In this document: positions 42,781 to 52,645 of the stretch, one piece after another
Layout of the letters: each line of letters begins with the position of its first letter
How positions within the stretch are numbered: position 1 is the first letter of the stretch
DNA from: Synechococcus sp. Tobar12-5m-g
GTDB lineage: Bacteria; Cyanobacteriota; Cyanobacteriia; PCC-6307; Cyanobiaceae
Length of the DNA stretch: 64,000 nt
Assembly: GCF_024345415.1 (NCBI RefSeq)
Contig: NZ_JAGQBB010000001.1
Span: 186,001-250,000 of the forward strand
Reading direction: 5' to 3'
Notes under the pieces: generated by a model
Databases searched by the model: none
What the model was told of the DNA's origin: nothing
Seen by the model: only the letters and a program-made list of their open reading frames with translations
Translations under genes and position numbers: made by a program

Positions 42781-43059
42781 TCAGGGGTCGATCGGTCCGC
42801 CGGGATCCCGGGTGACCTCGACGCCAAAGGGAGCGAACAGGAACACCAGCTCCCCCAGGCGCTCCTGATGGCCATCGAGGGCAAACACCCCGCCGGCCAC
42901 GAAATCAGCGGAGCGCTGGGCCTCCTCCGGGGGCATGGAACTCAGGTTGAGCAGCACCGTCTTGCGTTCCCGGACGGCATGCACGGCGGCCATCACATCT
43001 TCGAACCGCAGCGGTTCCATCAGAACCACCTCAGGAGGCAAGTCAGGGAACCGGCTCAT
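42781..43059 (-). CDS. Short SepF-like protein
   Basis: Protein of 92 residues covering the SepF (DUF552) domain: [33 protein letters not shown] near residues 9-42 and [16 protein letters not shown] near 46. Cyanobacterial SepF (Cdv2) is roughly twice as long with an N-terminal membrane-binding helix, which is missing here. It may be a stand-alone SepF-domain paralogue. SepF tethers FtsZ to the membrane. ATG 43059 ([11 protein letters not shown]) is chosen over an upstream one at 43098. It follows the fibrillin gene by 42 bases on the same strand. Confidence 0.8.
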   Translation of the reverse strand: MSRFPDLPPEVVLMEPLRFEDVMAAVHAVRERKTVLLNLSSMPPEEAQRSADFVAGGVFALDGHQERLGELVFLFAPFGVEVTRDPGGPIDP

Positions 43060-43101
43060 CGCCACAGGGTGCCATGCACGGGCCAGGGGGTCCAGCAAGG
43101 C

Positions 43102-43644
43102 TCATCCCCCCGCCAGGAAGTCATCGGGGCTGAGGTCCTCCCGCCGCTTGAGGGCAAACAGGGTGCCGGCGTTGCCGCGGCAGACGCGCAGGTCCTGGTC
43201 GAGAACGGTGATGTCGAGCCAGGCGGGATAGGGCTGGTGAACCGTCCGGAACAACCTCAGCCGCTGGCCGCCGCCGATCGAGGGCCCCAGCCAGCCGCCC
43301 CGCTGGAAGGCAACGGTGACCCGCTGGGGCCCCACGATCGCAAGGCTGGCCTCAATACTGATGCCGGCCAGGGCGCCGAGGGGGCCAGCCGACCGGAGCA
43401 GGTTCATGCCGCGCCCCTGCTCCGGCTGAAGAATCTGCAGGTTTTCCAACCAGGGCGCCACCAGGAGATAGGGAAGGCGGCTGCTGCTCCAGCACAACTC
43501 CCACACCCCCGTGAGCAGGGAGCGCTGCCGTCCGAGATCGGCCGGCAGCTCCCGCTCAAGGGCCTGGATCAGGGCTTCAACCTGGCGATCGCCGAGCTGG
43601 CCCGGCCGGTCCAGGGCCCGCAGCAGTTGATCACGATTTGACAT
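43102..43644 (-). CDS. PAP/fibrillin (plastid-lipid-associated) family protein
   Basis: Protein of 180 residues with the fibrillin core: LLTGVWELCWSSSRLP near residue 45 and an RVTVAFQRGGWLGP segment near 107. The ending DLRVCRGNAGTLFALKRR is typical of cyanobacterial PAP proteins. They associate with thylakoid lipids and are linked to light stress. ATG 43644 (MSNRDQLLRAL) was chosen. The gene is divergent from the RNA-binding protein gene. Confidence 0.82.
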   Translation of the reverse strand: MSNRDQLLRALDRPGQLGDRQVEALIQALERELPADLGRQRSLLTGVWELCWSSSRLPYLLVAPWLENLQILQPEQGRGMNLLRSAGPLGALAGISIEASLAIVGPQRVTVAFQRGGWLGPSIGGGQRLRLFRTVHQPYPAWLDITVLDQDLRVCRGNAGTLFALKRREDLSPDDFLAGG

Positions 43645-43755
43645 GGAGGCCAGGGTGATCGGTAAAGGTCGGGTGAAGATTGGGTTCGCTGGGACCCGGG
43701 GCCCCGAATCGGCCACCCGTGGGATGTAAGGTGACTTTGGTTCATAGATCTCTGG

Positions 43756-43775
43756 CTAGCTCACAAGTGGGCTAG
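43756..43775 (+). promoter_or_regulatory. Possible hairpin in the rbp leader
   Basis: CTAGCTCAC and GTGGGCTAG can pair (one G-U) 38 bases before the rbp start codon. Cold-induced rbp mRNAs of cyanobacteria often have regulated leaders. I see no proof of function. Confidence 0.3.
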
Positions 43776-43813
43776 AGCCCTCGACGGATCAGTTCAAGTT
43801 TTTTCCCAGTTAC

Positions 43814-44182
43814 ATGACAATCTACGTAGGCAACCTTTCGTTCGACGCCGAACAGGAGGATCTCCGTGACCTTTTCAGTCAATACGGAGAAGTTCGCCAG
43901 TGCAGCCTGCCCCTCGACCGGGAAACCGGCCGTAAGCGCGGTTTTGCCTTTGTCGAACTGGCCAATGATGCCGAAGAACAGAAGGCCATCGACGATCTCC
44001 AGAACGTCGAATGGATGAACAGGATGATTCGCGTCAACAAAGCCGAGCCCCGTGGCGGCGGCGGTGGCGGCGGTAATCGCGGCGGTGGCGGTGGCTACGG
44101 CGGTGGCGGCGGTGGTTACGGCGGCGGTGGTGGTGGTGGCTACGGCGGTGGTGGCGGTGGCGGTGGCCGCAGCCGTTACTGA
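43814..44182 (+). CDS. rbp: Glycine-rich single-RRM RNA-binding protein
   Basis: Protein of 122 residues. One RRM fills residues 1-78: RNP2 is IYVGNLSF at 3-10 and RNP1 is RKRGFAFVEL near 41-50. A glycine-rich tail with scattered Tyr and Arg, ending GGRSRY, follows. Cyanobacterial Rbp proteins of this form are often cold-induced; some bind mRNA for thylakoid targeting. ATG 43814 is clear. An intrinsic terminator follows at 44224-44245. It is monocistronic. Confidence 0.93.
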   Translation: MTIYVGNLSFDAEQEDLRDLFSQYGEVRQCSLPLDRETGRKRGFAFVELANDAEEQKAIDDLQNVEWMNRMIRVNKAEPRGGGGGGGNRGGGGGYGGGGGGYGGGGGGGYGGGGGGGGRSRY

Positions 44183-44223
44183 ACCAACGCGCTCCAACCC
44201 CCAACGGGTGTTGACTTTCTTCA

Positions 44224-44245
44224 CCCCGCTTCGGCGGGGTTTTTT
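44224..44245 (+). terminator. Intrinsic terminator after rbp
   Basis: CCCCGC-TTCG-GCGGGG stem-loop followed by six T, 41 bases after the rbp stop. It also lies just past the 3' end of the convergent lnt gene. Confidence 0.9.
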
Positions 44246-44262
44246 CATGGCCCGGCCGCCCC

Positions 44263-45780
44263 TCAGCCCGCCCGCTTGGCCGATCGCCACACCGGAGCAA
44301 GGGCAGCTGCCGCGCCGATCAGGATCAGCAGCAGCAGGGGCAGCTCCCGCCAGCGGGCGTAGGGGGTGATCCCTCCCAGGGCTTCGAGTTCGATGCGGGC
44401 CGTGGCCGGCCGGCCCCCGGGCAGCCGCTCGATCACCACCCCCTGGCTGTTGAGCACCAGGCTGGGTCCAGTGTTGGCGGCGCTCACCAGCCAGCGGCCC
44501 GTTTCGATCGACCGCAACTGACTGAGCGCTACGAACTGATCCTGAAGCAGGGCTGGGTAGGGATCGAGATTGGCGACCGCCAGCAGCCAACGGGCCCCGT
44601 CGCGGCTGGCGGCGGCCAGGGCCTGGCCATCGGAGATCTCGTAGCAGATCGCCACGCCGATCGCCCCAGCCGGCCGCCCCAGCAATCGGCTGGGAGTTCC
44701 AGGCTCCACACCACCGACGGCGGAGAGCCCACTCCAGCGCCAGAACCTCGCCAGGGGCACCCATTCCCCCAGTGGCACCAGCCGGTGCTTGTCGATCCAG
44801 CCGGAGGGGAGCACCCGGTCGGGAGCAAAGCGCAACACGCTGCTGCGCAGCTCCTCTCCCTCGACGCGGAAGCCACCACTGAGCACCTCCACCGGCTCCC
44901 GGCTGGGCAGCTCCTGGCCCCGGACGAGGGATCCTTCCGGCAGCAGCAAGCTCTGAACCCCCTGCAGCGCCGCCTCCCGCCTGGCGGCCGCCAGCCGCTG
45001 CAGCAGGCGCCGCTGCTGGGCGGGCTCGAACTTCTGGCGGGTGGGCACCGCTGGCTGCAGCACCATCACTGCCACACGCTCTCCGCGCTCGGCGCCGCTG
45101 GATTGCAGCAGGCTCCAGCCCAGCAGGTGCAGGGCCGCCACCAGGGCGGCAAATCCGAACCACCACCAGCGCCGCCCCGTCGCTCCGGCGCCGAGGGCCC
45201 GCCAGAGCAGCCAGGCGATCAGCAGCTGGGCGGCCGCCACCAGCCCGGCGCCGCCCAGGGCCGCCAGCCCCGCCAAGGCCCGATCGCCCGGCAAGGGCGC
45301 GGCGCCCAGGCCCATCCAGAACAGAGGGCTGCGGGCCAGCAGCACCTCCGCCAGCCCCCAAAGGCCCGCCATCAGCAGCGCCGTGCTCCAGCGGAGCGGC
45401 CCCAGCCAGCCCAGCAGGGCGCACCAGAGTGCCACCAGCAGCCCAGCCGCCAGGCCGCAGGCCAGCCAAAGGGCAACGCACACCGGCAGGCTGAGCGGCA
45501 GGGGCACCCCCACCCAGTCGAGCGGGTGCAGCCACAACAGCCAGCGATGGCTGACCAGAACGGCAACGCCCCCCCACAGGCCCGCAGCCCAGACGCCAGA
45601 GCCGATCCCCGAGGCTTTGCGGCGTCCGGATTCGCGCAGGCCCTGGCCCCAGAGCGGCACCAGGCTCAGCCACAGCAGAGGTGGGCAACCGAGCGGGGGG
45701 AGACTCAGGCCGGCGATCAGACCGGCAAGGGCCGTGGCGGGTGTGGAGACCACCCAGCCAAGGTGCCGGTCATCGCCCAT
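44263..45780 (-). CDS. lnt: Apolipoprotein N-acyltransferase
   Basis: Protein of 505 residues. Several N-terminal membrane helices are followed by a nitrilase-like catalytic domain. The catalytic triad is visible: Glu in LLPEGSLVRG near residue 278, Lys in WIDKHRLVPLGEWVPL near 329, and Cys in VAICYEIS near 380. It adds the third acyl chain to lipoproteins in the inner membrane. Start ATG 45780. It is divergent from the next gene, with a short shared upstream region. Confidence 0.92.
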   Translation of the reverse strand: MGDDRHLGWVVSTPATALAGLIAGLSLPPLGCPPLLWLSLVPLWGQGLRESGRRKASGIGSGVWAAGLWGGVAVLVSHRWLLWLHPLDWVGVPLPLSLPVCVALWLACGLAAGLLVALWCALLGWLGPLRWSTALLMAGLWGLAEVLLARSPLFWMGLGAAPLPGDRALAGLAALGGAGLVAAAQLLIAWLLWRALGAGATGRRWWWFGFAALVAALHLLGWSLLQSSGAERGERVAVMVLQPAVPTRQKFEPAQQRRLLQRLAAARREAALQGVQSLLLPEGSLVRGQELPSREPVEVLSGGFRVEGEELRSSVLRFAPDRVLPSGWIDKHRLVPLGEWVPLARFWRWSGLSAVGGVEPGTPSRLLGRPAGAIGVAICYEISDGQALAAASRDGARWLLAVANLDPYPALLQDQFVALSQLRSIETGRWLVSAANTGPSLVLNSQGVVIERLPGGRPATARIELEALGGITPYARWRELPLLLLILIGAAAALAPVWRSAKRAG

Positions 45781-45830
45781 GGCCCTGTGCCGATGCGAAG
45801 AACATGATCAACACAACCAGCCACGCCGCC

Positions 45831-46172
45831 ATGGACCGGGACAACCTGCTGCAACAGCTTCTGCTTCGTGGACTTGGCACCAGTTCCCTGGTGGCCGATC
45901 GTCTGCGTAGTGTGACCCAGGATTGGGTCCGGAGTGGCCAGCTCGATCCCGGCCAGGCCACCGCCTTGGTCGACGACGTGATGAGGGCCCTGCGGGGCGA
46001 CAACCCTGAACTGGAGAAGCAGGCGGGGCGTCAGATGGAGCGCAACATCGACCACTTCCTCCAGGACGTGGGCCTGGCGCGGCAGAAAGAGATCGACGAG
46101 CTGCGGGGACGGATCGATCGGCTCGAGCAACTCCTGCGCTCCAGGCGGGAGCAGGAGGAGACCCCGGACTGA
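45831..46172 (+). CDS. Phasin-like coiled-coil small protein
   Basis: Protein of 113 residues from ATG 45831 ([11 protein letters not shown]). It is helical throughout, with a C-terminal coiled coil ([16 protein letters not shown]) and an acidic tail. It resembles small phasin-like proteins of cyanobacteria, but PHA binding is not shown. An earlier in-frame ATG at 45804 (MINTTSH) would add nine residues; neither site has a strong ribosome signal. Confidence 0.7.
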   Translation: MDRDNLLQQLLLRGLGTSSLVADRLRSVTQDWVRSGQLDPGQATALVDDVMRALRGDNPELEKQAGRQMERNIDHFLQDVGLARQKEIDELRGRIDRLEQLLRSRREQEETPD

Positions 46173-46249
46173 TCCGCTCCCCTCGCCAGGCCAGGAGGGG
46201 GCAACTGGCAGAATCCGATTCAATTCCCCCCTGTGGTGGTTTCAGCGCC

Positions 46250-46939
46250 ATGCGCGACATCCTGATCAGTGCGTCCGTCTGCGTGGCCTGTCTGCTGGTG
46301 GCCCTGGCCAGCCAACTGATCGCCCCCAGCAGCGTGGTTGCCGCCAGCTCGATCGTGGTTGGTGCCCCGATCGCAACGGTCCCCGTCAGCAGGGTCCCCG
46401 TCAGCACGATTCGGCCGGCCGTTGCCCAGGCTGGCGACCGCTTCGAGCTCGATCCCGACGATCCCAACCCCACACTGTTCGCGATGGCTCCCGAGCCGGT
46501 TACTTCCGATCCAAAGGTTTCCGACTCGATGGTTTCCGATCCCCATGACCTCGCCCAGGCCGGTGCCGCAGCCCTTGGCGGCGAACTCAACGCCGCCCCG
46601 GAACGCACCACAGCCAGCGGCCTGCGCATCACCGACCTGGTGCTGGGAGATGGCCCCGAAGCCGTTGCCGGGCAGACCGTTCAGGTCAACTACACCGGCA
46701 CCCTGACCAACGGCAAGCAGTTCGACAGCAGCATCGGCCGCGGCCCCTTCAGCTTCCCCCTCGGCGCCGGCCGGGTGATCAAGGGCTGGGATGAGGGCGT
46801 GGCCGGCATGAAGGTGGGAGGCAAGCGCAAACTGGTCATCCCCCCCGATCTGGCCTATGGCGAGCGCGGGGCCGGCGGGGTGATTCCCGCCAACGCCACC
46901 TTGATCTTCGAAGTGGAGCTGCTGGGCGCCGGCAGCTGA
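46250..46939 (+). CDS. FKBP-type peptidyl-prolyl isomerase, exported
   Basis: Protein of 229 residues. A signal peptide or anchor ([20 protein letters not shown]) begins the protein. A low-complexity linker follows with VPVSRVPVS and repeated Ser/Asp/Pro. The C-terminal FKBP domain (about 120-227) has [38 protein letters not shown] and [14 protein letters not shown]. It should catalyse proline isomerisation in the periplasm or lumen. Start ATG 46250. Confidence 0.92.
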   Translation: MRDILISASVCVACLLVALASQLIAPSSVVAASSIVVGAPIATVPVSRVPVSTIRPAVAQAGDRFELDPDDPNPTLFAMAPEPVTSDPKVSDSMVSDPHDLAQAGAAALGGELNAAPERTTASGLRITDLVLGDGPEAVAGQTVQVNYTGTLTNGKQFDSSIGRGPFSFPLGAGRVIKGWDEGVAGMKVGGKRKLVIPPDLAYGERGAGGVIPANATLIFEVELLGAGS

Positions 46940-46965
46940 AGCGATACGCGCACCGCGTCCTGGAT

Positions 46966-46995
46966 GCCCGCGGCCTTGAAGCCCGCAGCCTGGAA
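46966..46995 (+). repeat. Tandem 15-base repeat upstream of sodB
   Basis: GCCCGCGGCCTTGAA is followed directly by GCCCGCAGCCTGGAA, two mismatches in 15. It lies between the FKBP gene and sodB, just before a -10-like box. No meaning is known. Confidence 0.55.
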
Positions 46996-47003
46996 GCCGT
47001 TGT

Positions 47004-47009
47004 TACAAT
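47004..47009 (+). promoter_or_regulatory. Possible -10 element of sodB
   Basis: TACAAT lies 53 bases before the sodB start. No well-spaced TTGACA-like -35 box is seen, so this is a weak call. Confidence 0.3.
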
Positions 47010-47062
47010 TTGCCCAGGGCTGAGCGGCCTGCCTGCCGATCCAAAACCATTCCTGATTTGCC

Positions 47063-47662
47063 ATGACCCATCAGCTGCCTGCGCTTCCCTACGACCTCGA
47101 CGCCCTTGAGCCCCACATCTCCAGGCAGACCCTGGAGTTCCACCACGGCAAGCACCACGCCGGCTATGTGACCAACCTCAACAAACTGGTGGAAGGCACC
47201 GATCTCGACGGCAAGGGCCTTGAAGAGGTGATCCAGGCGGTGGCGGGCGACCCCAGCAAGGCCGGCATCTTCAACAACGCCGCCCAGGTCTGGAACCACA
47301 CCTTCTACTGGCAGGGCATGAAAGCCGGTGGCGGCGGTGCCCCCACCGGTGCCCTGGCCGAGAAGATCGCCGCCGATTTCGGCAGCTACGACGCCTTCGT
47401 GGAACAGTTCAAGGCGGCGGGCGCCACCCAGTTCGGCAGCGGCTGGGCCTGGCTGGTGCTCGATGGCGGCACCCTCAAGATCACCAAGACCGCCAACGCC
47501 GATCTTCCCCTCGCCCATGGCCAGACCGCCCTGCTCACCATGGACGTGTGGGAGCACGCCTACTACCTGGATTACCAGAACCGCCGTCCCGACTACATGA
47601 CCACCTTCCTCGACAAGCTGGTCAACTGGGACTTCGTCGCCGCCAACCTGGCCGCGGCCTAG
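47063..47662 (+). CDS. sodB: Superoxide dismutase, Fe type
   Basis: Protein of 199 residues. Metal ligands are seen in [13 protein letters not shown] near residue 26, [10 protein letters not shown] near 75 and [12 protein letters not shown] near 160. [15 protein letters not shown] near 116 marks the Fe/Mn family, and its pattern suits the Fe form. No signal peptide, so it is cytoplasmic. It converts superoxide to H2O2 and O2. Start ATG 47063. Its stop overlaps the convergent queA stop (CTAG). Confidence 0.95.
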   Translation: MTHQLPALPYDLDALEPHISRQTLEFHHGKHHAGYVTNLNKLVEGTDLDGKGLEEVIQAVAGDPSKAGIFNNAAQVWNHTFYWQGMKAGGGGAPTGALAEKIAADFGSYDAFVEQFKAAGATQFGSGWAWLVLDGGTLKITKTANADLPLAHGQTALLTMDVWEHAYYLDYQNRRPDYMTTFLDKLVNWDFVAANLAAA

Positions 47663-48780
47663 GCCGGCCGGGCACTTTCCAGCACCGCCGACGGCGCGAT
47701 CCACATCGCATCGCCGTAGGAAAAGAAGCGAAAACCCGCCGCGATTGCCTCGCCGTAGAGCTCCAGCAGCCGCTGCCGTCCGACCAGGGCACTGACCAGC
47801 AGCAGCAAGGAACTGCGCGGCAGGTGGAAGTTGGTGAGCAGGCCCTGCACCACCTGAAAGCGGAAGCCTGGCTGGATCACCAGATCCACCGGCCCTTGAT
47901 AGGGCACCAGCACACCGCCGTGAAGTGCGGCGACCCCTTCGAGCGACCGCACACTGGTGGTGCCGATGGCGAGAACCCGGCCGCCCCGCCGCCGGCAGGC
48001 CGCCACGGCCTCCACGGCTTCCGGGCTCACCTCCACCCACTCGCTGTGAAGTTCAAGGCCCGATAGATCCTCACTTTCGACGGGCCTGAAGGTGCCCAGG
48101 CCCACGTGCAGGGTGATGCGGGCCATCGCCACGCCCCTCTCCGCCAGGGCCCCCAGCAGGGCATCACTGAAATGCAGGCCGGCGGTGGGTGCCGCCACCG
48201 CCCCCGGCCGCGCGGCATAGCGGGTCTGGTAGCGCTCGTCGTCGCACGGATCGTGCTGGTGGATGTAGGGAGGCAGGGGGATCTCCCCATAGAGCTCCAG
48301 CAGACCCTCGATCGCCGCCGCCGTGTCCCGCTCGGCGGGAAAGCGGATCACCCGTGTCCCACTTTCCGCCTCCAGTCCCACCACCTCCACGGCCAGGGGC
48401 GGCTGGCCGGGCGCTTGAAGCTCCAGCCGTTCGCCCAGCTTCAGCCGCTTGGCGGGTCTGGCCAGGGCGCGCCAGCAGCCAGCGCCGAGGGGGTCGAGCA
48501 GCAGCAGTTCCACCTCCCCGCCACTGGCGCGACGGGCACGCAGCCGCGCCTTGAGCACGCGGGTGTCGTTGACCACCAGGAGATCCCCGGCGGCGAGTTC
48601 GTCCTGCAGGTCCCAGACGGTCCGATGGCGGCTGACGTTTCCAGGGTCAACCACCAGCAGCCGGGCGGCGTGGCGGGGTTCGACCGGCCGCTGGGCGATG
48701 CAGGCGTCGGGCAGCTCGAACTGATAACTCGAGAGCAGCAGGTCTGGATGGATCCCGCTGCCTTGATCGGCTCCGCTCAC
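47659..48780 (-). CDS. queA: S-adenosylmethionine:tRNA ribosyltransferase-isomerase
   Basis: Protein of 373 residues. Family marks are [18 protein letters not shown] near residue 19, [12 protein letters not shown] near 69, [14 protein letters not shown] near 193, [10 protein letters not shown] near 223 and [19 protein letters not shown] near 313. It transfers a ribosyl group from SAM to preQ1-tRNA in queuosine synthesis. GTG 48780 begins one base after the E2 stop, so translation is probably coupled to the E2 gene. Confidence 0.96.
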   Translation of the reverse strand: MSGADQGSGIHPDLLLSSYQFELPDACIAQRPVEPRHAARLLVVDPGNVSRHRTVWDLQDELAAGDLLVVNDTRVLKARLRARRASGGEVELLLLDPLGAGCWRALARPAKRLKLGERLELQAPGQPPLAVEVVGLEAESGTRVIRFPAERDTAAAIEGLLELYGEIPLPPYIHQHDPCDDERYQTRYAARPGAVAAPTAGLHFSDALLGALAERGVAMARITLHVGLGTFRPVESEDLSGLELHSEWVEVSPEAVEAVAACRRRGGRVLAIGTTSVRSLEGVAALHGGVLVPYQGPVDLVIQPGFRFQVVQGLLTNFHLPRSSLLLLVSALVGRQRLLELYGEAIAAGFRFFSYGDAMWIAPSAVLESARPA

Positions 48781-48781
48781 C

Positions 48782-50137
48782 TCAGAGGGCCAGGCTTTCC
48801 GGGTTGGTTTCGATCAGGTTGGCCAGATCCTTGAGGAAGGCCGCCCCATGGGCGCCATAGATCACCCGGTGGTCGGCGGTGAGGTTCACCTGCATCTGCC
48901 GCTTGACGGCAATGGAGCCGTCGTTGCCGGCCATCACGGTGGGCCGGGAAGCGGCCACCGCCAGGATGGCGCCGGTGCCCGGCGGCAGGATCGCATCGAA
49001 GCGATCCACCCCGAACATGCCGAGGTTGGAGAGGGTGAAGGTGCCGGTGCTGTATTCGTCGGGCTTGAGTTGCTTGGTGCGGGAGCGGGCGACCAGATCC
49101 GCCCAGGTGCGGGAGAGGGAATACAAATCGATGGTGTTTGCGTCCTTGAGCACGGGGGTGAGCAGGCCGCCGTCGTCCATCGCCACCGCCACCGCCACAT
49201 TCACCGTGGCCGGGTAGGCCATGCCGGCGTCGGTGTAGGCCCCGTTCACCTGGGGGTGGCGGGCCAGCACCACCCCGACCGCCTTGGCCAGCAGGGCGGT
49301 CATCGTGACGCCCTTGCCCTTGACCTGTTTGTAGAAAGCGTCGAGCCGGTCGGTGGTGATCGTGTAGCCGACGTGAAAGCAGGGAACGGTCAGGCTGGCC
49401 AGCATGTTGCGGTTGACGGCCTGCTGCAGGGTGTTGAAGGCCACGGTGTCGCCCGGGCGTCCGAAGGCCTGGCCCATGGCAGCGCTGGGGGCCGGGCTGG
49501 CCCCGTTGCCGCCACCGGGAGCTCCGGCAGCCGAACCAGCGGCGGCCGGGGCGTAGGCGGCGCTTCCCTCGGCCACCCGGGGCACGCTCACCGGCTGGCC
49601 GCTCGCCAGCTCGACGTCCTCGGCCTGGATGCGGCCATGGGGACCCGTCCCCCGCAGGGTTTCCAGGGCCACCCCCAGCTGCTTGGCCAGCTTGCGGGCC
49701 CGGGGTGTGGCCACCAGCCGTCCGTTGGCTGGTGGTGCAGGGGGCGCCACGGCAACGGGCTGAGGCGCCGGGGCTGCCGCAGCGGCGGGAGCTGGTGGGG
49801 CGGCCGCGGGAACTGGGGACGAGACAATGGCCGGGGCAGCAGCGGCAGCCACTGGAGCGCTGGGGGCGCTGGCCTGGGCCGCGGCAATCTCCGCTTCGGT
49901 TTCGACGATCAGACCGATCGTTTCGCCCACCGGCGCCGTTTCCCCCGCCGGCATCAGCACGGCGGCGAGGAAGCCTTCCTGGAAGGCCTCCACATCCATG
50001 TCGGCCTTGTCCGACTCGACCACCAGTACCGATTCACCGCGGGCGACCGGATCGCCGGGCTTCTTGAGCCACTCGACGATCTTCCCCTCCGTCATCGTGG
50101 AGCTGAGGGCGGGCATGAAGATGTCGTGGGTCGCCAA
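48782..50137 (-). CDS. Pyruvate dehydrogenase E2, dihydrolipoyl acetyltransferase
   Basis: Protein of about 451 residues. Lipoyl domain at the start ([18 protein letters not shown], lipoyl Lys in [12 protein letters not shown] near 44), an Ala/Pro-rich linker, the E1/E3-binding domain ([28 protein letters not shown]), then the catalytic domain ending [14 protein letters not shown]. It is the acetyltransferase core of the pyruvate dehydrogenase complex. The start is TTG 50137 ([12 protein letters not shown]), matching cyanobacterial homologues; ATG 50170 would add 11 residues. queA follows by one base. Confidence 0.92.
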   Translation of the reverse strand: MATHDIFMPALSSTMTEGKIVEWLKKPGDPVARGESVLVVESDKADMDVEAFQEGFLAAVLMPAGETAPVGETIGLIVETEAEIAAAQASAPSAPVAAAAAPAIVSSPVPAAAPPAPAAAAAPAPQPVAVAPPAPPANGRLVATPRARKLAKQLGVALETLRGTGPHGRIQAEDVELASGQPVSVPRVAEGSAAYAPAAAGSAAGAPGGGNGASPAPSAAMGQAFGRPGDTVAFNTLQQAVNRNMLASLTVPCFHVGYTITTDRLDAFYKQVKGKGVTMTALLAKAVGVVLARHPQVNGAYTDAGMAYPATVNVAVAVAMDDGGLLTPVLKDANTIDLYSLSRTWADLVARSRTKQLKPDEYSTGTFTLSNLGMFGVDRFDAILPPGTGAILAVAASRPTVMAGNDGSIAVKRQMQVNLTADHRVIYGAHGAAFLKDLANLIETNPESLAL

Positions 50138-50214
50138 AATCTTGTTCCCGGGAGCGGCAAGCGCCCGCATTTTAAGGGTGGCCGAAGCGACCCCAGCGCC
50201 GCGCCCGCCAAGAC

Positions 50215-50658
50215 TCAGCCCCCCTCGATCGCTTCGATCACGCCGTCACGCACCAGCACGGCCACCTGAAGCTTCTGCACCAGGTTGTCGCCCACCTTGA
50301 TCTTGCAGGCGCCCTCGATCTGGCCCTGCTCGACGATCTGCTCGAAATCCAGTTCCCGCACCTGGCGCTGCTGCTCCAGCAGGGTGCGTTTCTGCTCCTC
50401 CAGCTCGGCTCGCTTGCCGGCCACCTGCTGCTGCACCGACCCCACCTGCTCCTGCACGCGCGGATCGAGCGGATTGAGGCTCTGCCGGCGGATCTCATCG
50501 ACCAGTTGCTGCCCCTCCTGCTCGAGCTGGGCGAGCTGCTGGTCGGAGTTGCTCACCGCCGCGCTGAGTTCACGCTCGGCATCCTCCTTCCAGCCTGGAG
50601 TCACCACGGCCCGCACGGTGATCGTGCGTTTGATCGTCAGCGTTTGACCCTCGGACAT
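50215..50658 (-). CDS. YlqD family protein
   Basis: Protein of 147 residues from ATG 50658. Begins LTIKRTITVRAVVTPGW, then a long coiled coil (QQLAQLEQEGQQLVDEI, QQQVAGKRAELEEQKRTLLEQQRQV), then a small beta region IKVGDNLVQKLQVAVLVRDG. This matches the YlqD family of cyanobacteria and Bacillus. Function not known. It precedes the E2 gene on the same strand, about 80 bases upstream. Confidence 0.8.
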   Translation of the reverse strand: MSEGQTLTIKRTITVRAVVTPGWKEDAERELSAAVSNSDQQLAQLEQEGQQLVDEIRRQSLNPLDPRVQEQVGSVQQQVAGKRAELEEQKRTLLEQQRQVRELDFEQIVEQGQIEGACKIKVGDNLVQKLQVAVLVRDGVIEAIEGG

Positions 50659-50704
50659 GACATGGCAATAACAACGTTCAGGCTGTCAGCCTGGCGACCA
50701 GGGG

Positions 50705-52645
50705 TCAACTGCTGTAGATCGCCTCGATCGCCAAGGCGTCACGGCTGCTGATCCGATCGCGGCGCTGCTTGAGCGTCTGGGTGAGCAGGCCGTTCTCGAT
50801 CGTGAACGGCTCCACCAGGCCCACCCCGGCCAGCCGCTCATCGGGGCGGGAGCCGGGACGGGCCGCCAGCAGCCGGTTGAACTCTCCCTTGAGAGTCCGA
50901 AGCTCCTCGGGGTCGGGGCTGTCCCCCCTGGGCACCACCAGGGCCGCCAGCTGGCGGCGGTCCTGGCCAACCAGCATCACCTGCTCCACCCGAGGATGGG
51001 CGACCAGGGCCTCCTCAAGGGGGCCGGGCTCGATGTTCTCCCCACTGCTGAGCACGATGGTGTCCTTGGCCCGGCCCGTGAGCACCAGGGTGCCGTCGGC
51101 CATCAGGTGGCCCAGGTCGCCGGTGTCGAACCAACCCTCGCCATCCAGCACGGCGGCGGTGGCTTCGGGCTTGCCGAAGTAGCCCGCCATCACCTGGGGG
51201 CCCCGGCCCAGCACCCGCCCCCGTTCACCCAGGGCCAACGACGCCCCGGTCTCGGCATCGACGACCCGCAGGGCCGTGCCCGGCAGGGGCTGGCCGGCAC
51301 TGCCGCGGCGGTTGTGCCAGCGGCGGCGGCAGGTGAGCACGGGGCTGGTCTCGGTGAGGCCGTAGCCCACCAGCAGCTCGATGCCGATCGCCTCGAAAAA
51401 GCCATCCACGTGCAGGGCCAAGGCCCCGCCGCCACTGATCGCCGTGCGCATCACCCCCCCCACCAGCTGCTGCCGAACCTTGGGCCAGAGCAACCGTGCA
51501 GCGAGGCCATGCAGGGGCCAGCTGGCCAGCGCCAGGCCGGCCGCCAGCAGCCGTTGGGCCAGCGGCTCGCTGCGGAGGGTGAGATCCAGGGCCCTGCGGC
51601 GTTGCAGGGCATGGAAACGGCTCACAGCCAGGGCCCGCTCGATCAGCCGGCGGCGCGGGGCGGCCATGGCGGCAAGGGCATCCTCGAAGCCTGCCAGCAG
51701 CGCCTCCCAGAGCCGGGGCACGCTGATCATGTACTGGGGCTTCACCCGCTGGAGATCGCCGCGCAGGTGCTTGAGGGTGGTGTAGGTCTGCTGGCAGCCG
51801 CAGGAGAGCAGGAAGTACTCGGCGGTGCGCTCGTAGGCGTGCCAAATCGGCAGCACGCTCAGGGCCCGATCGCCGGGCCGGGGCGACACCGCGACGCCGA
51901 GGCTGGTGAGCTGGTGGAGAAGATTGGCGTGGCTGAGCGGCACCCCCTTGGGGCGCCCGGTGGTGCCGGAGGTGTAAAGCAGGGTGGCCAGACGCTGGGC
52001 CCCTCCGCCTGGTGCCGGCGGCAGGGGGGCCGCCGCTCCCCGCTGAAGGAATGCGGCCCAGTCCAGACAGGCGACGGCAAGGTCCGCCGCCAGGGTGCCA
52101 GCCGCAGCCTCGGCCGGGCCGTCGTCGAGCAGCAGCACGAAGCGCAGCCGGCTCAGCAGCTCCTCGCCCAGGTCCAGCCGCTGGAGCAGGGCACCCGACT
52201 CCAGCACCAGACCGATCGCGCCGGAATCTTCGAGGATGTACCGCAATTCATCGAGCGGGGCGTTGCTTCCCCGCACCGCATCGGCGGCACCGCAGCGCAT
52301 CAGGCCCTGGTCGGCCACGAGCCAGCGGGGGGAATTTTCGGCAAAGAGAGCCACCACATCGCCCGGGTGCACCCCAAGGTCCGCGAAGGCGGCGGCTGCG
52401 GTGGCGATGGCCCCATGCAGCTCCCGGAAGCTGAGGGCCTGCGGTGGATTGGCGTGGGGTGCATCCAGGGCCGGTGCTTCGCCGAAGCGCGCCGCCAGGG
52501 ATGGCCAGAGCTGCTCGAGCCCCGCCAGGCCGCTCCAGTCGATCCGCTCGGCAAGAGCCTGCCGGTCGCGCGGATCGGCTTGCCAATGAATCTCCGCGTC
52601 GCCGGTCACGGCAGCTTCAGCATGGAATGGGCCCAGCCTTATCAC
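50705..52645 (-). CDS. Long-chain acyl-CoA/acyl-ACP synthetase
   Basis: AMP-forming ligase of about 646 residues. ATP-binding motif [18 protein letters not shown] near residue 215, [11 protein letters not shown] near 420 and FDTGDLG near 515 are intact. Cyanobacteria usually recycle free fatty acids with an acyl-ACP synthetase (Aas) of this type. GTG 52645 overlaps the lipB stop as GTGA, supporting translation coupling; GTG 52609 is an alternative. The product is probably membrane-associated. Confidence 0.88.
   Translation of the reverse strand: MIRLGPFHAEAAVTGDAEIHWQADPRDRQALAERIDWSGLAGLEQLWPSLAARFGEAPALDAPHANPPQALSFRELHGAIATAAAAFADLGVHPGDVVALFAENSPRWLVADQGLMRCGAADAVRGSNAPLDELRYILEDSGAIGLVLESGALLQRLDLGEELLSRLRFVLLLDDGPAEAAAGTLAADLAVACLDWAAFLQRGAAAPLPPAPGGGAQRLATLLYTSGTTGRPKGVPLSHANLLHQLTSLGVAVSPRPGDRALSVLPIWHAYERTAEYFLLSCGCQQTYTTLKHLRGDLQRVKPQYMISVPRLWEALLAGFEDALAAMAAPRRRLIERALAVSRFHALQRRRALDLTLRSEPLAQRLLAAGLALASWPLHGLAARLLWPKVRQQLVGGVMRTAISGGGALALHVDGFFEAIGIELLVGYGLTETSPVLTCRRRWHNRRGSAGQPLPGTALRVVDAETGASLALGERGRVLGRGPQVMAGYFGKPEATAAVLDGEGWFDTGDLGHLMADGTLVLTGRAKDTIVLSSGENIEPGPLEEALVAHPRVEQVMLVGQDRRQLAALVVPRGDSPDPEELRTLKGEFNRLLAARPGSRPDERLAGVGLVEPFTIENGLLTQTLKQRRDRISSRDALAIEAIYSS

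Noticed and set aside
44041-44170. Repetitive GGTGGC/GGCGGT sequence
   Set aside because: This is the glycine-rich coding tail of the RNA-binding protein, not a CRISPR array or noncoding satellite.
43772-45688. Long minus-strand frame across rbp and lnt
   Set aside because: It runs antisense through the rbp RRM and out of frame through lnt; both real genes have intact catalytic or binding motifs.
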